Positions 25,499 to 34,848 are shown, counted from the first letter of the stretch. The stretch: DNA of 64,000 bases from Thermococcus gammatolerans EJ3 (GCF_000022365.1 NC_012804.1:620001-684000); one strand, 5' to 3'. Program-made: numbers and translations. The notes: generated from the letters alone by a model not told the origin.

Positions 25499-26614
25499 AT
25501 GGCCATGAAGACCCTCGCGGACGTTTTCAGGGATGCATTGAGGGAGAAGGGCATAGAGAGCATCGGAACGCTCTCGAAGCGTTTTAGGAAATCCAGAAAC
25601 AAGCTCCAGGACATTGCGATTGAGATAGTTCACGGCAAGGGCGCAATCTTCCGCGTCCCCGAGAAGACGGCAGTCGCGTGGGACCTGAACGGGAATCGCG
25701 TCGAGGGCTCTTACTATGCCTACGCACCCCTCTGCATGGCGGATAAGTTCGAGATGGTTCTCTCCCCCGAGGAGCTCCGCTCAAAACTTCCGGAGTGGCC
25801 CTACTTCATAATCGACCTCCAGCTCTGGGATAAACACACCCAGAAGGAAAAGGGCAAGGTCTGCCTCCAGATTAACCAGAGCTACGGCCTTCTGCGCGAC
25901 TACTTCACGGGGCGAGAGCTGGCGGTAACGTGGGCGAACGAGGAGTTCCGAGGGATGTTCCACGGTCCCCTTGACAGGATTACAGTCTATGATGGTCCAA
26001 CGGCCGAGTTTTTGAAGGAGAAGGGAATAGACGAGGTAGTTCTCCTCGACCCTTGGGCGGACAAGGTTCTGAGCGAGAAGGACTTTGAGGTCAGGGCCTT
26101 TATAATTGGCGGAATCGTTGACACAGGCCACGATAAAAAGCTGACCCCCAAAATTGGCGAGGAGCTTGAAAGGGCCGGAATAAAGGTTAGGCGAAGGAAG
26201 ATAGTCCTCAGGGGCGACGTTGCGGGCGTTCCTGATAGAATAAACAGAATCCTTGGAATAATCCTCAAGATGCTCGTTGAGGGCAAGTCAATGGACGAGG
26301 CCGTTTACGAGTTCCAGGAACCGCTTCACGCACGCTGGCGCCTGAGGAAGGAGCTTCCGAAGAGGGCAACCCGCTACATGGTGGACGGGAAGACCTACCG
26401 CGTTGTCGAAAAGGAGCTGTTCGACGAGTACTCAAAGTGGCTCAAAATACGCTGGGAAGACTTTGTTAAAGTTCTCAGGGAGCTGGACTTGGTCGCGCTC
26501 GATAGAAAGAGGATTCATCACCTAAACAAGATTTCGAACGCGAGGATAATAAAGAGTAAGCTCTACCGCGTGATTTTGCTCAAAAAGGCCGCGATGCTCT
26601 GCTACAACTGCTGA
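25499..26614 (+). CDS. Archaeal Trm10: tRNA (purine-9, N1)-methyltransferase
   Basis: This 371-residue protein resembles T. kodakarensis TK0422, which methylates N1 of G9 and A9 in tRNA using S-adenosylmethionine. The central SPOUT-like region contains VRAFIIGGIVDTGHDKKLTP (about 200-219), the knot-type SAM-binding loop. N-terminal tRNA-binding and C-terminal basic regions complete the family length. Starts at 25499 or 25505 (MAM). The archaeal proteins are longer than yeast Trm10, as here. Confidence 0.87.
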   Translation: MAMKTLADVFRDALREKGIESIGTLSKRFRKSRNKLQDIAIEIVHGKGAIFRVPEKTAVAWDLNGNRVEGSYYAYAPLCMADKFEMVLSPEELRSKLPEWPYFIIDLQLWDKHTQKEKGKVCLQINQSYGLLRDYFTGRELAVTWANEEFRGMFHGPLDRITVYDGPTAEFLKEKGIDEVVLLDPWADKVLSEKDFEVRAFIIGGIVDTGHDKKLTPKIGEELERAGIKVRRRKIVLRGDVAGVPDRINRILGIILKMLVEGKSMDEAVYEFQEPLHARWRLRKELPKRATRYMVDGKTYRVVEKELFDEYSKWLKIRWEDFVKVLRELDLVALDRKRIHHLNKISNARIIKSKLYRVILLKKAAMLCYNC

Positions 26615-26647
26615 AGCTCACAGGGACAAGTATCGGAAAATAGGGGG

Positions 26648-27214
26648 TCATTTTAGGTACCCCCTCCTGATGCCGGCAATCAGTAGAATTACTAACAATG
26701 CGAGCCTGAGTGCAAATCTCTGGGCTACTGACAGCTTAGGAAGCTCAACATTGAAGTAAATTACCGGGGTTGCCAGAATTAGCGTCAGGGCAAGTACCTT
26801 CAGCCTATTTTTCCACCACGGCTCGGGGAGTTTGATCTCGCCCTTCCACAGGTCTCTGGCGAAGTTCTCAAACCCCTTCTTGCCTGTTATCAGAATATCA
26901 GTGTCCCTTGCTTTCAGCCTTTCAACGACGAGGTCTTTCACGGTGGTGAGCTCTGTGTCATCAGAGTCCCCTCTTTTGGGTTCTTTAGACATCATGATAA
27001 TACCTGTATTTGGGATCGCGTAGAAATCACCGAGCAACTTCACAACGACTGCGCTCCCGTACTCTTCGCAAAGACCTTCTAAAATACCTGCCGTGTCCTC
27101 TGGTGTGTGGAGCCGCACCGGTTTAAACTTCAGGGATTCGAGCTCCTGTGCGAGAGAAACCCACTCTTCGGGGGCGCGGGCTTCGTCCACGTAGTATACC
27201 ATCCACTTTGCCAT
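26648..27214 (-). CDS. Hypothetical protein with two C-terminal membrane helices
   Basis: This 188-residue protein has a cytoplasmic alpha/beta N-terminal part (about 1-125; MVYYVDEARAPEEWVSLAQE ... DTDILITGKKGFENF) and two membrane helices (about 137-153 and 163-182). No family is recognised. It lies alone between Trm10 and valS, and its start ATG is supported only by position. Confidence 0.65.
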   Translation of the reverse strand: MAKWMVYYVDEARAPEEWVSLAQELESLKFKPVRLHTPEDTAGILEGLCEEYGSAVVVKLLGDFYAIPNTGIIMMSKEPKRGDSDDTELTTVKDLVVERLKARDTDILITGKKGFENFARDLWKGEIKLPEPWWKNRLKVLALTLILATPVIYFNVELPKLSVAQRFALRLALLVILLIAGIRRGYLK

Positions 27215-27311
27215 TGCACCACCGGCCGGATTAAAAGTCTGACATCTTAAAAGGATTACGATGGAAAATTGTTCTAAGAGGAAGTTGGAAAAGAGAAAGC
27301 CAAAATGGAAC

Positions 27312-29978
27312 TCAGAAGAACACTATAACCGCGTCCTCAACAACGGCAGTCTCGACCTCTTCACCCTCGCTGAACACGGCCTTCCTGATGACGACGTCGT
27401 CTTTGCTCAGCTCGACCTTTTCTCCATCAACCTCGAACTCGACCTTTCCGGTCTCCTTGAGGGCCTTCGCTACCTCCTCTGCGTGCTCCTTGAGGTAGGC
27501 GGTAATCTTCGGAACGAGCTTGCCGTAGCGCGGACCGACTGTCCTGAAGTTGGGCTTTATCTCGGTGATGCGCTCCTCGAGCTCAGGCTCGCCCCTGATG
27601 ACCTCAAGCCTCTCGATGTTCATGGTTCCCGCGATGTCCTTCTCGATGGCCTTCAGGGCCTCATAGGAGTCTGTTGCATAGATGGCCACGTGCTTGAGCT
27701 TGGCGTTGAGAGCGAGGCCGTGAGAGTTCTTGTAGCGCCTTATTGCGCCTACTATTTCCCTCGCAAGCTCGCCGAGCTTCTCGGCCTCTTCATCAATTCT
27801 GTCCTCCCTGAACTTCGGCCAGTCGAGGAGGTGGACGCTTTTAGCGCCAATCCGCTCGCGGAAGAGGTTCTGGTAGAGCTCCTCGGTGATGTGCGGGACG
27901 AACGGAGCGAGCAGGAGCATCACGTTGTAGAGGAGCTCGTAGAGCGCCGCTTTAGCCTTGAGCTTGCTCTCCTCATCGTCGCCGTAGAGGCGGTACTTAA
28001 TCATCTCGATGTAATCATCTGCCACCTCGTGCCAGACGAAGGTTATCAGCTCGCGCGTGAGCAGGTTGAAGCGGTAGCGCTCCATCTCCTCCGTGGCGAA
28101 CTTGATGAGCCTGTGGAGCCTGCTGAGAATCCAGCGGTCGAGCGGTTCGAGCTCCTCGGGAGCTTTGGCCGGGTCGAAGTCCTCTAAGTGTCTCTCGGCG
28201 AAGCGGTAGATGTTCCAGACCTTCTGCAAAAACCTGAAGTTGTAGTCAACCGTCTCCCACTTGAACGGGTGGTCCTCTCCAGGCGGCGCTAAAGCAGTCC
28301 AGAGCCTCAGGGCATCGGCGCCGTACTTCGGAATGACCTCGTCTGGCGCTACGACGTTGCCGTAGCTCTTGCTCATCTTCCTTCCATCGGGCCCGGCGAC
28401 CATTCCGTTGATGAGGATGTCCTTCCAGGGCTTCTGGCCGGTGAGCATGTAGGTCCTGAATATCGTGTAGAAGGCCCACGTCCTTATGATGTCGGTTCCC
28501 TGTGGCCTGAGCGCGGTCGGGAAGTTGTGCTCGAACCAGCGCTTGGCCTCCCCGTCGCCCTTGATGGCCTCGTGCCACCTGGTTATTATCAGCGGGGTTA
28601 TGCTCGAGTCGACCCAGCAGTCAAGGACATCTGTGACGGGCTTCGGCTCGCTTCCGTCGGAGCACTTCCTTGGAGGCTTGTCAAAGCGCGGGTCGACGGG
28701 CAGGTCTTTCTCGTCGGGAAGAATTACCTCACCGTTATCGCAGACCCAGAAGGGAATTGGCGTTCCGAAGACCCTCTGCCTGCTTATGACCCAGTCCCAG
28801 TCCATGCTCTCGGCCCAGTCCTTTAGGCGGAGGAACATGTCCTCGGGATACCAGTTGATTTCCTTCGCGACCTTGACTATCTCGTCCGTGAAGTCCTTCA
28901 CTTTGATGAACCACTGCTTCTTGGGGAGCAACTCAATCGGGGCCATACAGGAGCTCCTCTCGGTGTGTCTGAGAACACGGTGCCTTATCTTCTCCTTCTT
29001 GTAGAGGAGACCCATCTTCTCAAGGTCTTCCGCAATCTTCTTTCTGGCCTCTTCAGTCTTGAGACCCTTGTAAGGCCCGGCGTTCTCGTTCATGGTGCCG
29101 TCCTCGTTGATGGCTATGATGACGGGAAGGTTGTAGCGCTTCTGCCAGACGACGTCCTGCTCGTCACCGTAGGTACAGTTGTAGACCGCTCCGGTTCCAA
29201 AGCTTGGGTCAACGTCCTCGTCAGCTAAAACGGGCACCTCGCGCTCGAATATCGGCAGTTTAACCTTCTTGCCGACGACGTCCTTGTAGCGCTCGTCCTC
29301 TGGGTGGACGAAAACTGCCACACAGGCCGGCATAAGCTCGGGCCTCGTGGTGGCTATCGGCACGTAACCGGAACCGTCAGCGAGGGGAAGCTTGATGTAG
29401 TAGAGGAAGCCTTCCTCCTCGACGTAGCCGACCTCTGCCTTGGCAAGGCTCGTCCTGCAGCGCGGGCACCAGTAAACGGGGTGCTCGGCCTGGTAAAGGA
29501 GGCCCTTCTTGTAGAACTCGATGAGGGACTTCTGAACTGCCGCTTTATACCAGTCGTCCATCGTGTGGTACTCAAGGTCCCAGTCTGCCGAATAGCCTAT
29601 CCTGATGAACTGGTTGCGCATCGCTTCGATGGCCTGCCAGGTCCACTCAACGCACTTCTGGAGGAACTTCTCCGGTTCATCCTTGCTGATTCCGAACTCC
29701 TTCTCCACTTTGAGCTCCGTTGGAAGCCCGTGGTTGTCGAAGCCCTGCGGGAAGAGCACGTTGTAGCCGGTCATTCTCTTGTAGCGCGCGACGATGTCGA
29801 TCCACGTGTGGCTGAGCACGTGACCGAGGTGGAGCGTTCCGCTCGTGAACGGGGGCGGAGTGTCAATTGCGTAGCTCGGCCTCTTCTCGTCGAGCTCGTA
29901 CTTGTAGATTTTCTCATCGAGCCAGAACTTCTGCCACTTGGGCTCAATCTCGTTCGGGTCGTAGTTCTTCGGGAGCAT
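27312..29978 (-). CDS. valS: Valyl-tRNA synthetase
   Basis: This 888-residue class Ia enzyme charges tRNA-Val. The HIGH-type motif is HLGH (residues 50-53, in TSGTLHLGHVLSH) and the KMSKS motif lies near residue 533 (GRKMSKSYGN). An editing (CP1) domain with GTGAVYNCTYGDEQDV and TTRPELMPACVAV lies between. An anticodon-binding C-terminal helical domain follows. ATG 29978 is 4 nt after GGTGAT; two upstream starts overlap that site. A TATA-like gatttttaaagcc lies near 30030-30040. Confidence 0.97.
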   Translation of the reverse strand: MLPKNYDPNEIEPKWQKFWLDEKIYKYELDEKRPSYAIDTPPPFTSGTLHLGHVLSHTWIDIVARYKRMTGYNVLFPQGFDNHGLPTELKVEKEFGISKDEPEKFLQKCVEWTWQAIEAMRNQFIRIGYSADWDLEYHTMDDWYKAAVQKSLIEFYKKGLLYQAEHPVYWCPRCRTSLAKAEVGYVEEEGFLYYIKLPLADGSGYVPIATTRPELMPACVAVFVHPEDERYKDVVGKKVKLPIFEREVPVLADEDVDPSFGTGAVYNCTYGDEQDVVWQKRYNLPVIIAINEDGTMNENAGPYKGLKTEEARKKIAEDLEKMGLLYKKEKIRHRVLRHTERSSCMAPIELLPKKQWFIKVKDFTDEIVKVAKEINWYPEDMFLRLKDWAESMDWDWVISRQRVFGTPIPFWVCDNGEVILPDEKDLPVDPRFDKPPRKCSDGSEPKPVTDVLDCWVDSSITPLIITRWHEAIKGDGEAKRWFEHNFPTALRPQGTDIIRTWAFYTIFRTYMLTGQKPWKDILINGMVAGPDGRKMSKSYGNVVAPDEVIPKYGADALRLWTALAPPGEDHPFKWETVDYNFRFLQKVWNIYRFAERHLEDFDPAKAPEELEPLDRWILSRLHRLIKFATEEMERYRFNLLTRELITFVWHEVADDYIEMIKYRLYGDDEESKLKAKAALYELLYNVMLLLAPFVPHITEELYQNLFRERIGAKSVHLLDWPKFREDRIDEEAEKLGELAREIVGAIRRYKNSHGLALNAKLKHVAIYATDSYEALKAIEKDIAGTMNIERLEVIRGEPELEERITEIKPNFRTVGPRYGKLVPKITAYLKEHAEEVAKALKETGKVEFEVDGEKVELSKDDVVIRKAVFSEGEEVETAVVEDAVIVFF

Positions 29979-30172
29979 GGACATCACCCTTTAGGTTTTC
30001 AGAGGATGTTCTACCCTCAGAAGGGGGCTTTAAAAATCTTGGCGGTGCTCTTTTGGGGACTAACCAAGAAGCGCGGAATGCTTTGCTAGAGGTCAAAATC
30101 AGCGTTACGGTGGACGATAGGCACCACCAGGGTATGGAAGTGGATAGGGGTTTAAAAAGTTTGAGGTGTCCA

Positions 30173-30670
30173 TCAGCGAGCCATGGTCATCGGGCACTTT
30201 CTCCTCATCCCGCACTTTTCGCAGGCACTCCGGTGGAGAGCGAAGTTAATCGGTGTCAGCAGGAGGAACAAGAGGAGGGGCACCAGTTCATGCCTTGATG
30301 GAGTGAGGAAGTACGCGGCTGAGATTCCGAGAACCGGTACTGCCGTGGCGAGCGCCCAGGTTACCTTAGCGAGCTTTACTCTCAGCTCATAGCTTCTGGA
30401 GCCCCGCTCAAACATCAGCGCGGAGAGCTTTCCCCAGCCCGTCGCACAGCGCTTTCCATAGTAGCAGTGGGTGCAGAGGTGCTTTCTGAGCACAACGAGC
30501 AGCATGAGCGCGAGGAAAAGCGCATAAACAACTGAGAGCACTGGCACCCCAGAGAGCCTGAGAGGTTGCATGCCGACAAATCCCGCCCCAAAGTAAAGGA
30601 GCAGGAAGACGTTTTGAGCAATTACGAAGCCAGGCGGGTATTCCCTGCACTCGACTTCAGGCGTGGCCAC
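30173..30670 (-). CDS. Cysteine-containing membrane protein
   Basis: This 165-residue protein has four hydrophobic segments (about 14-31, 42-61, 102-120 and 128-144). Two cysteine clusters are on the same side: LCTHCYYGKRCATGWGK (after helix 2) and SACEKCGMRRKCPM (at the end). These six cysteines could bind a metal or Fe-S cluster. I do not recognise an assigned family. Confidence 0.65.
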   Translation of the reverse strand: MATPEVECREYPPGFVIAQNVFLLLYFGAGFVGMQPLRLSGVPVLSVVYALFLALMLLVVLRKHLCTHCYYGKRCATGWGKLSALMFERGSRSYELRVKLAKVTWALATAVPVLGISAAYFLTPSRHELVPLLLFLLLTPINFALHRSACEKCGMRRKCPMTMAR

Positions 30671-30713
30671 AGGGTTCCCCCATCAGTTAGCCGGAAGATT
30701 TAACGTTTTGCAT

Positions 30714-30761
30714 TCATTCCAACTCCACTGACCAGCGATAAACGTGGTGGTCAACGCCCAT
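30714..30761 (-). pseudogene. Remnant of a fourth array paralogue start
   Basis: Immediately after the frameshifted gene, overlapping its stop by 11 bp exactly as the paralogues overlap each other, is an ATG with the same leader as the 31577-32410 gene. It encodes only MGVDHHVYRWSVELE before a stop. The first residues match MGVDNYIY of the paralogue and then diverge. It looks like the 5' stub of a deleted array member. Confidence 0.55.
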
Positions 30762-31552
30762 CTTCCCCCACCTGTGCCTGGAAGAACTCTTCGGCCCTCT
30801 TGAGTAGGGGTTCGTTCTCGACCTTCCGGCCGATAAGTTTAAAGGGAAGTCCAACAAGTTTCAAACTGAACCATGCTTTGTCCTCTAAGAGGTCGCGAGA
30901 GCACTCCTCGTCGGTTAAATCACTCTCCCTAATTGAAACGAGCAGTTTGTAGCTGTCCAGACTTTTAACGAGCACGTACTCCCTCTCTTCCCTCCCGGGC
31001 CTTTCAAGTAACTCATAGAGCCCGTCCTCAATGTCGAGGAGTTCTTTCTTCACTACAGTAAGGCCAGATGGAAGAACCTCAAGCTTTCCGAGCTTAACGG
31101 TTTTGACTAACCATTCGTACAGGAGGAACTGGTTGTCTTCTTCAAAACCTACCTTTCTGAGGTCGTGGTCGTCCGTGTAACCGCAGATGAGAACCGCCCC
31201 AGCCTTCATCAGCTTTCTAAGAAACCTCATCACTTCAGAACTCAAGACAAACATCCACCTGCCGGTGTAAGCTCCAATCTGGAGGAGTGTCATGTCATCC
31301 TTCGAGTACGTTTCAACCTCAAGCCAGTCAAAGGAGTCTCCCTCGGTGGTTTTCAGCTCGTAGTGCAGTTCTCCCACTGCAACCAGTCTAAAGCCCCTCA
31401 TGTCGAAGATGAACTTCAGGTGCTCCTCTCTTTCCTTCCGCTGGTACGCGAGTTCACGAGTGTACCTGAACTCGCGTGAGAGATTCTCAAGCATATCCCA
31501 TATCTCTCCATGGCCTATCAAACACGGCGAGAGTATAGTATGTGGTTCCCAT
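30751..31552 (-). pseudogene. Array paralogue 3, frameshifted by a 7-bp duplication
   Basis: Read from ATG 31552 (6 nt after GGAGGG), the product starts MGTTYYTLAVFDRPWRD, matching the N-terminus of its paralogues (AVFDKPWEE). It then shifts frame at a tandem duplication catatcc/catatct (31492-31505). Removing 7 bp restores WRDMLENLSREF and a protein of about 264 residues, the family length. As it stands, a shorter frame from about 31521 gives 256 residues lacking the first strand. The rest (FVLSSEVMRFL, LICGYTDDHDLRKVGFE, GLTVV, EDGLYELLE) aligns with the two upstream paralogues. Confidence 0.8.
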
Positions 31553-31576
31553 TGCCATCCCTCCTGGAGTGCAGGG

Positions 31577-32410
31577 TTAATCTCCCGCGTGTTTGAGCCG
31601 AGAGTAATCTCCGGTAGTGTGACCGTTGAATATTTCTCTCACCATCCTTTGCCACCTGTCGTTCTGCACTTTCCTGATATTCGTTAGGGGCAACATGACC
31701 GGTATCACTAAATCCCACACAATTTCCCATGGTTCCTCCAGAGACTCATGAATGTCCTCCGGATCCTCGAAATCAACAATCCCGAAGAACAAGATAACAG
31801 CATAGCCATCCAATTCCCCAACGAACAGGAATCCCTTCTCGTTAGGGCGCCAGGGAATTGAAACCTCATATAAGCCCTCGTCCAGTTTTAAGAGTTCTTT
31901 CCTTACTGCTGTGAGGGCTGAGGGCAGGATTTCGAGTTTTCCAGTTTTAATTGCCTCGGGAAGCCAGTTTATGAACAGGTAAGACATGTTGTACTCGAAG
32001 CCGAGTTTCGTCAGGTCTGTATCATCTCGGTAGCCGCATATTAGGAGGGGTTCTGCCTTCATGAACTGTTTTAAGAGCCTGATGACTTCCGAACTGAGGA
32101 CGAACCGCCATCTGCTCCTCGAAACTGGATGAATTTCGAGGATTGTGTACCCCTTAACCGTGTAAACATAGAAGTCCGCGTTGATTATAACCCCCCACTC
32201 CGTAGTCCTCAGCGAAGGGTCAAAGAGCAGTTCACCCGAGACAACGAGCTGAAAATCATCTCCCAAAAGGCCCTTTTCCCTGAGGTAATCCATCCGAGGA
32301 TCATCCCATTCACCGTCCCGAATCTCAACTTCAAACTCTTTTTCAAGGAAATCCTCAACCTCCTCCGGCTTTTTATCAAACATGAGGTAAATATAGTTAT
32401 CAACGCCCAT
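31577..32410 (-). CDS. Array paralogue 2, immunity-like family
   Basis: ATG 32410 follows GGTGGGAGAAG and overlaps the previous stop by 11 bp, giving 277 residues; a longer upstream frame reads through the neighbour and is rejected. The protein is soluble and alpha/beta. It shares blocks with both neighbours: YIYLMFDKKPEEVEDFLEKEF at the start, RWRFVLSSEVIRLLKQFMKA, LLICGYRDDTDLTKLGFE, GKLEILPSALTAVRKELL and LDEGLYEV. I know no assigned function. Tandem divergent copies behind a secreted protein suggest immunity-type proteins. Confidence 0.75.
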   Translation of the reverse strand: MGVDNYIYLMFDKKPEEVEDFLEKEFEVEIRDGEWDDPRMDYLREKGLLGDDFQLVVSGELLFDPSLRTTEWGVIINADFYVYTVKGYTILEIHPVSRSRWRFVLSSEVIRLLKQFMKAEPLLICGYRDDTDLTKLGFEYNMSYLFINWLPEAIKTGKLEILPSALTAVRKELLKLDEGLYEVSIPWRPNEKGFLFVGELDGYAVILFFGIVDFEDPEDIHESLEEPWEIVWDLVIPVMLPLTNIRKVQNDRWQRMVREIFNGHTTGDYSRLKHAGD

Positions 32411-33188
32411 CTTCTCCCACCTGTGCCTTAAAGTAGTCCTCTGCCCTCTTAAGCAGTTCTTCGTTCCCGACCTTCTGGCCAATGCGCTTGAAAATCACCC
32501 AAGTGATTTTTAAGCTGAACCAGTTCTCATACTCGAGCACTTCCCTATAAAGGACGTCATCTAACAGTCCATCACCAACAATAAGGAGCACTTTGTATCC
32601 CTCCACGCCCAGATCCCTGACAAAAACGTACAAGCCGGGCTCGCCGACCAGCTCGTAGAGACCATCCTCCAGCCCAAGAATGTCCCCCCTCACGACGGTT
32701 AAGTCCGAGGGGAGGACTTCGAGCTTTCCCTCTTTCACTATCTTGGCCAACCGCTCGTACAGGAGGAATTGGTTGTAGTCACCGAACACATCCCTAAGCT
32801 TTTCATGCCCGTAGATGTAACCACAGATGATGAGTGCTCCGACTCTCGCCAGTTTCTTGAGGAGCTTCATCAGTTCGGAGCTCAGGATGAAATCAAACCT
32901 GCTCGTCCAGGATTCAAAGTCGATTATTGTTGAGTTTCCCCTTGAAAACACGTTTACTATGAAGCACTCGTGGGGTCCGAACCCCTCGGCAGTCCTCATG
33001 ACGAAGTGAACATATCCTGTGGATACTAGCCTAAAGCACCTCGTATCATAAAACTTGAACTGCTCCCTGTTCCCCTCATCGCCCTCGTATCTCTTTTCTT
33101 CAAGGTACCCGAACTCCTCCTTAAGCCTCGTCAACACTTCCTCCCAAGGCTTATCAAACACTGCAACGATGCTCTTACAATCCCCCAC
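32400..33188 (-). CDS. Array paralogue 1, immunity-like family
   Basis: This 262-residue soluble protein is the first of the tandem family. It begins GDCKSIVAVFDKPWEEVLTR and shares RFDFILSSELMKLLKKLARV, ALIICGYIYGHEKL, GKLEVLPSDLTVVRGDIL and LEDGLYELV with the next two genes. Its last residues (QVGEDGR) are identical to those of the third copy, a sign of recent exchange or duplication. It sits about 40 bp after the secreted protein gene and is probably co-transcribed. Confidence 0.75.
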   Translation of the reverse strand: MGDCKSIVAVFDKPWEEVLTRLKEEFGYLEEKRYEGDEGNREQFKFYDTRCFRLVSTGYVHFVMRTAEGFGPHECFIVNVFSRGNSTIIDFESWTSRFDFILSSELMKLLKKLARVGALIICGYIYGHEKLRDVFGDYNQFLLYERLAKIVKEGKLEVLPSDLTVVRGDILGLEDGLYELVGEPGLYVFVRDLGVEGYKVLLIVGDGLLDDVLYREVLEYENWFSLKITWVIFKRIGQKVGNEELLKRAEDYFKAQVGEDGR

Positions 33189-33229
33189 ACGACCACCCCC
33201 GGCAGTTCAAAAAATATTTGGGAAAAGGT

Positions 33230-34204
33230 TTAATTAAACTCCGAAGTCAGCTGAACCAGCTCAACGTCCACTCCAAACCGGGACTTCGCATTTCGTATAG
33301 CTTCCATGACCCGATAGTGCTGTCCCGGACTGAAGACGTCCCTTGAGTAGTACACGTAGATTTTCCTGACGCCCCTGCTCTTAGCATACTTCGCCTGGGT
33401 CAATATTTGCTCGGGCCTTATACCACCAAAGCACTCAATATAAACTCGACCTAAGTTTACCCTGTCCAGTACAAACCTTCCCTTATAGAAACCGTCTCCA
33501 ATCCCGCGCTTGATTTTTGTGAAGAGTCTGTCTCCACCGGGAACACCCTTTATGTCATTGATGACTCTTTCGAGCTTCTTAACGTCCCAGCCTTTCTCGA
33601 TTATAATCTTCTGCAATATTACACTTCTAATGCCGAGACTCTCAAGTCCCTGCATTGCCTTGACTACCTCATCAAAGTCTTCTCCCTTCTTCAATCCCCC
33701 GTCCCTTACCACGTATTTTTCGACTATCTTTGAGATGTACCCCTTCCCGAGCTTGTTCGCCACCCATTCAGCCACCTCTTTAGAGGCGTACGTGATTTCC
33801 TTGACAACTTTGTTGTCCTTGAACAGGCCGATTAGCACTTTATTGCGGCTGATCACTTTAATTCCGAGTTCTGCTCCCTTGATTCCAAGTTTCTCTGCAA
33901 TCTTCTCAGGGTCGATGAACATCGTGACTGCATCGTAGACTGCCGCAACTTCTGGAGAGATGTAGTGCTCAAGGAACCAGTGAACGGCCAAGTCAAGTAT
34001 TATGAGACCTATAATCCACCAGAACTGCGGCCGAATCTCGTCTCCAGGCTGTTTCTCCGGACCGAACTCCGGGGGAACCGCTACTGTATTGTTAACCGTC
34101 GCGTTAACAAAGGTGGCAGTGGCACTGGCACCACTAACTGTCATTCCAAGGAATAGCAACACGAGGGCCAGGGCGAGAACCCTTCGCCAGCCCAGGCGGA
34201 GCAC
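33230..34204 (-). CDS. Secreted/membrane protein with possible nuclease-like C-terminus (toxin candidate)
   Basis: Start GTG 34204 is preferred: a TATA box (aatttttaagt, minus strand, about 34241-34252) lies inside the longer frame, so translation must begin after it. The 324-residue product has a signal peptide (LGWRRVLALALVLLFLGMTVS), a membrane helix (WWIIGLIILDLAVHWFL, about 63-80), a helical middle, and a C-terminal alpha/beta domain. That end contains FVLDRVNLGRVYIEC then EQILTQAKYAKSRGVRKIYVYY, resembling the D...ExK plus Q-helix core of restriction-endonuclease-like folds but with Cys in place of the Lys. Its placement before tandem paralogues suggests a toxin. Confidence 0.6.
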   Translation of the reverse strand: MLRLGWRRVLALALVLLFLGMTVSGASATATFVNATVNNTVAVPPEFGPEKQPGDEIRPQFWWIIGLIILDLAVHWFLEHYISPEVAAVYDAVTMFIDPEKIAEKLGIKGAELGIKVISRNKVLIGLFKDNKVVKEITYASKEVAEWVANKLGKGYISKIVEKYVVRDGGLKKGEDFDEVVKAMQGLESLGIRSVILQKIIIEKGWDVKKLERVINDIKGVPGGDRLFTKIKRGIGDGFYKGRFVLDRVNLGRVYIECFGGIRPEQILTQAKYAKSRGVRKIYVYYSRDVFSPGQHYRVMEAIRNAKSRFGVDVELVQLTSEFN

Positions 34205-34313
34205 CTCCTTAGAGTTGCCCGCACGGACAATAAATCCAGAACTTAAAAATTTTTCTATTGGAAGTTTTAACAAGGCAAAAGCAATCAAAAGAGGATTACT
34301 TTTTAAAATTGCA

Positions 34314-34768
34314 TTATTTCACCGCCACCAGCCAGTACCGCCGGTCGTTGGGCCTCAGCTCGTGCCCGTCCCCGTAGATTTGGGACCTTCCCGAAGTGCT
34401 TTTCCGCCAGAAGTCTCATCTCTCTTACGGTGTAAATGTTCAGTTCGTCGTCCACCATGAAGACCCTAACGCTCCCGTCAGGCTTCACTATCTGCACGAG
34501 CCTCTTGAAGTGGAGTTTTGGCCTTCCGCCTTGCAACGGCGAGCATCTCCTCGTGGAGATCAAGGCCCATAACCCGATACCCGCGCCTTGCCAGTTCGAG
34601 CGTCGGAATCCCGGTTCCGCAGGCGAGGTCTAAGATTTTCCTCACTTCTCGTTCGGCTTCATTCTGAAATAATTTCTCCACGAAGTCTATCTCCCGAGAA
34701 ACCCGCTCGGCCCTTCTCCTATAAATCGCGTCGTAGTACTCGGCCAGAACGGTGTAGAGCTCGTGCAT
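34314..34768 (-). pseudogene. Decayed SAM-dependent methyltransferase
   Basis: The ATG at 34768 starts a class I methyltransferase with motif I ILDLACGTGIPTLELARRGY and motif II VMGLDLHEEMLAVARRKA. It then breaks near 34510 and jumps to a C-terminal piece in another frame (VKPDGSVRVFMVDDELNIY, REMRLLAEKHFGKV). A further shift leads to IYGDGHELRPNDRRYWLVAV and a stop at 34314. The middle third of the enzyme is missing (455 bp are left of about 740), so there is an internal deletion plus at least one frameshift. Confidence 0.8.
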
Positions 34769-34848
34769 GGTACCACCAGAAAAGTTTCAGCGTTTCCCGA
34801 TAAAAGCCTGTCTTGAAACTTGTAGAAAACAAAAAGAGGGGAAGAGGG

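Noticed and set aside
27261-28187. A 308-residue rightward frame opposite valS
   Set aside because: It is the complement of the valyl-tRNA synthetase coding strand, a common long antisense frame in GC-rich codon sets.
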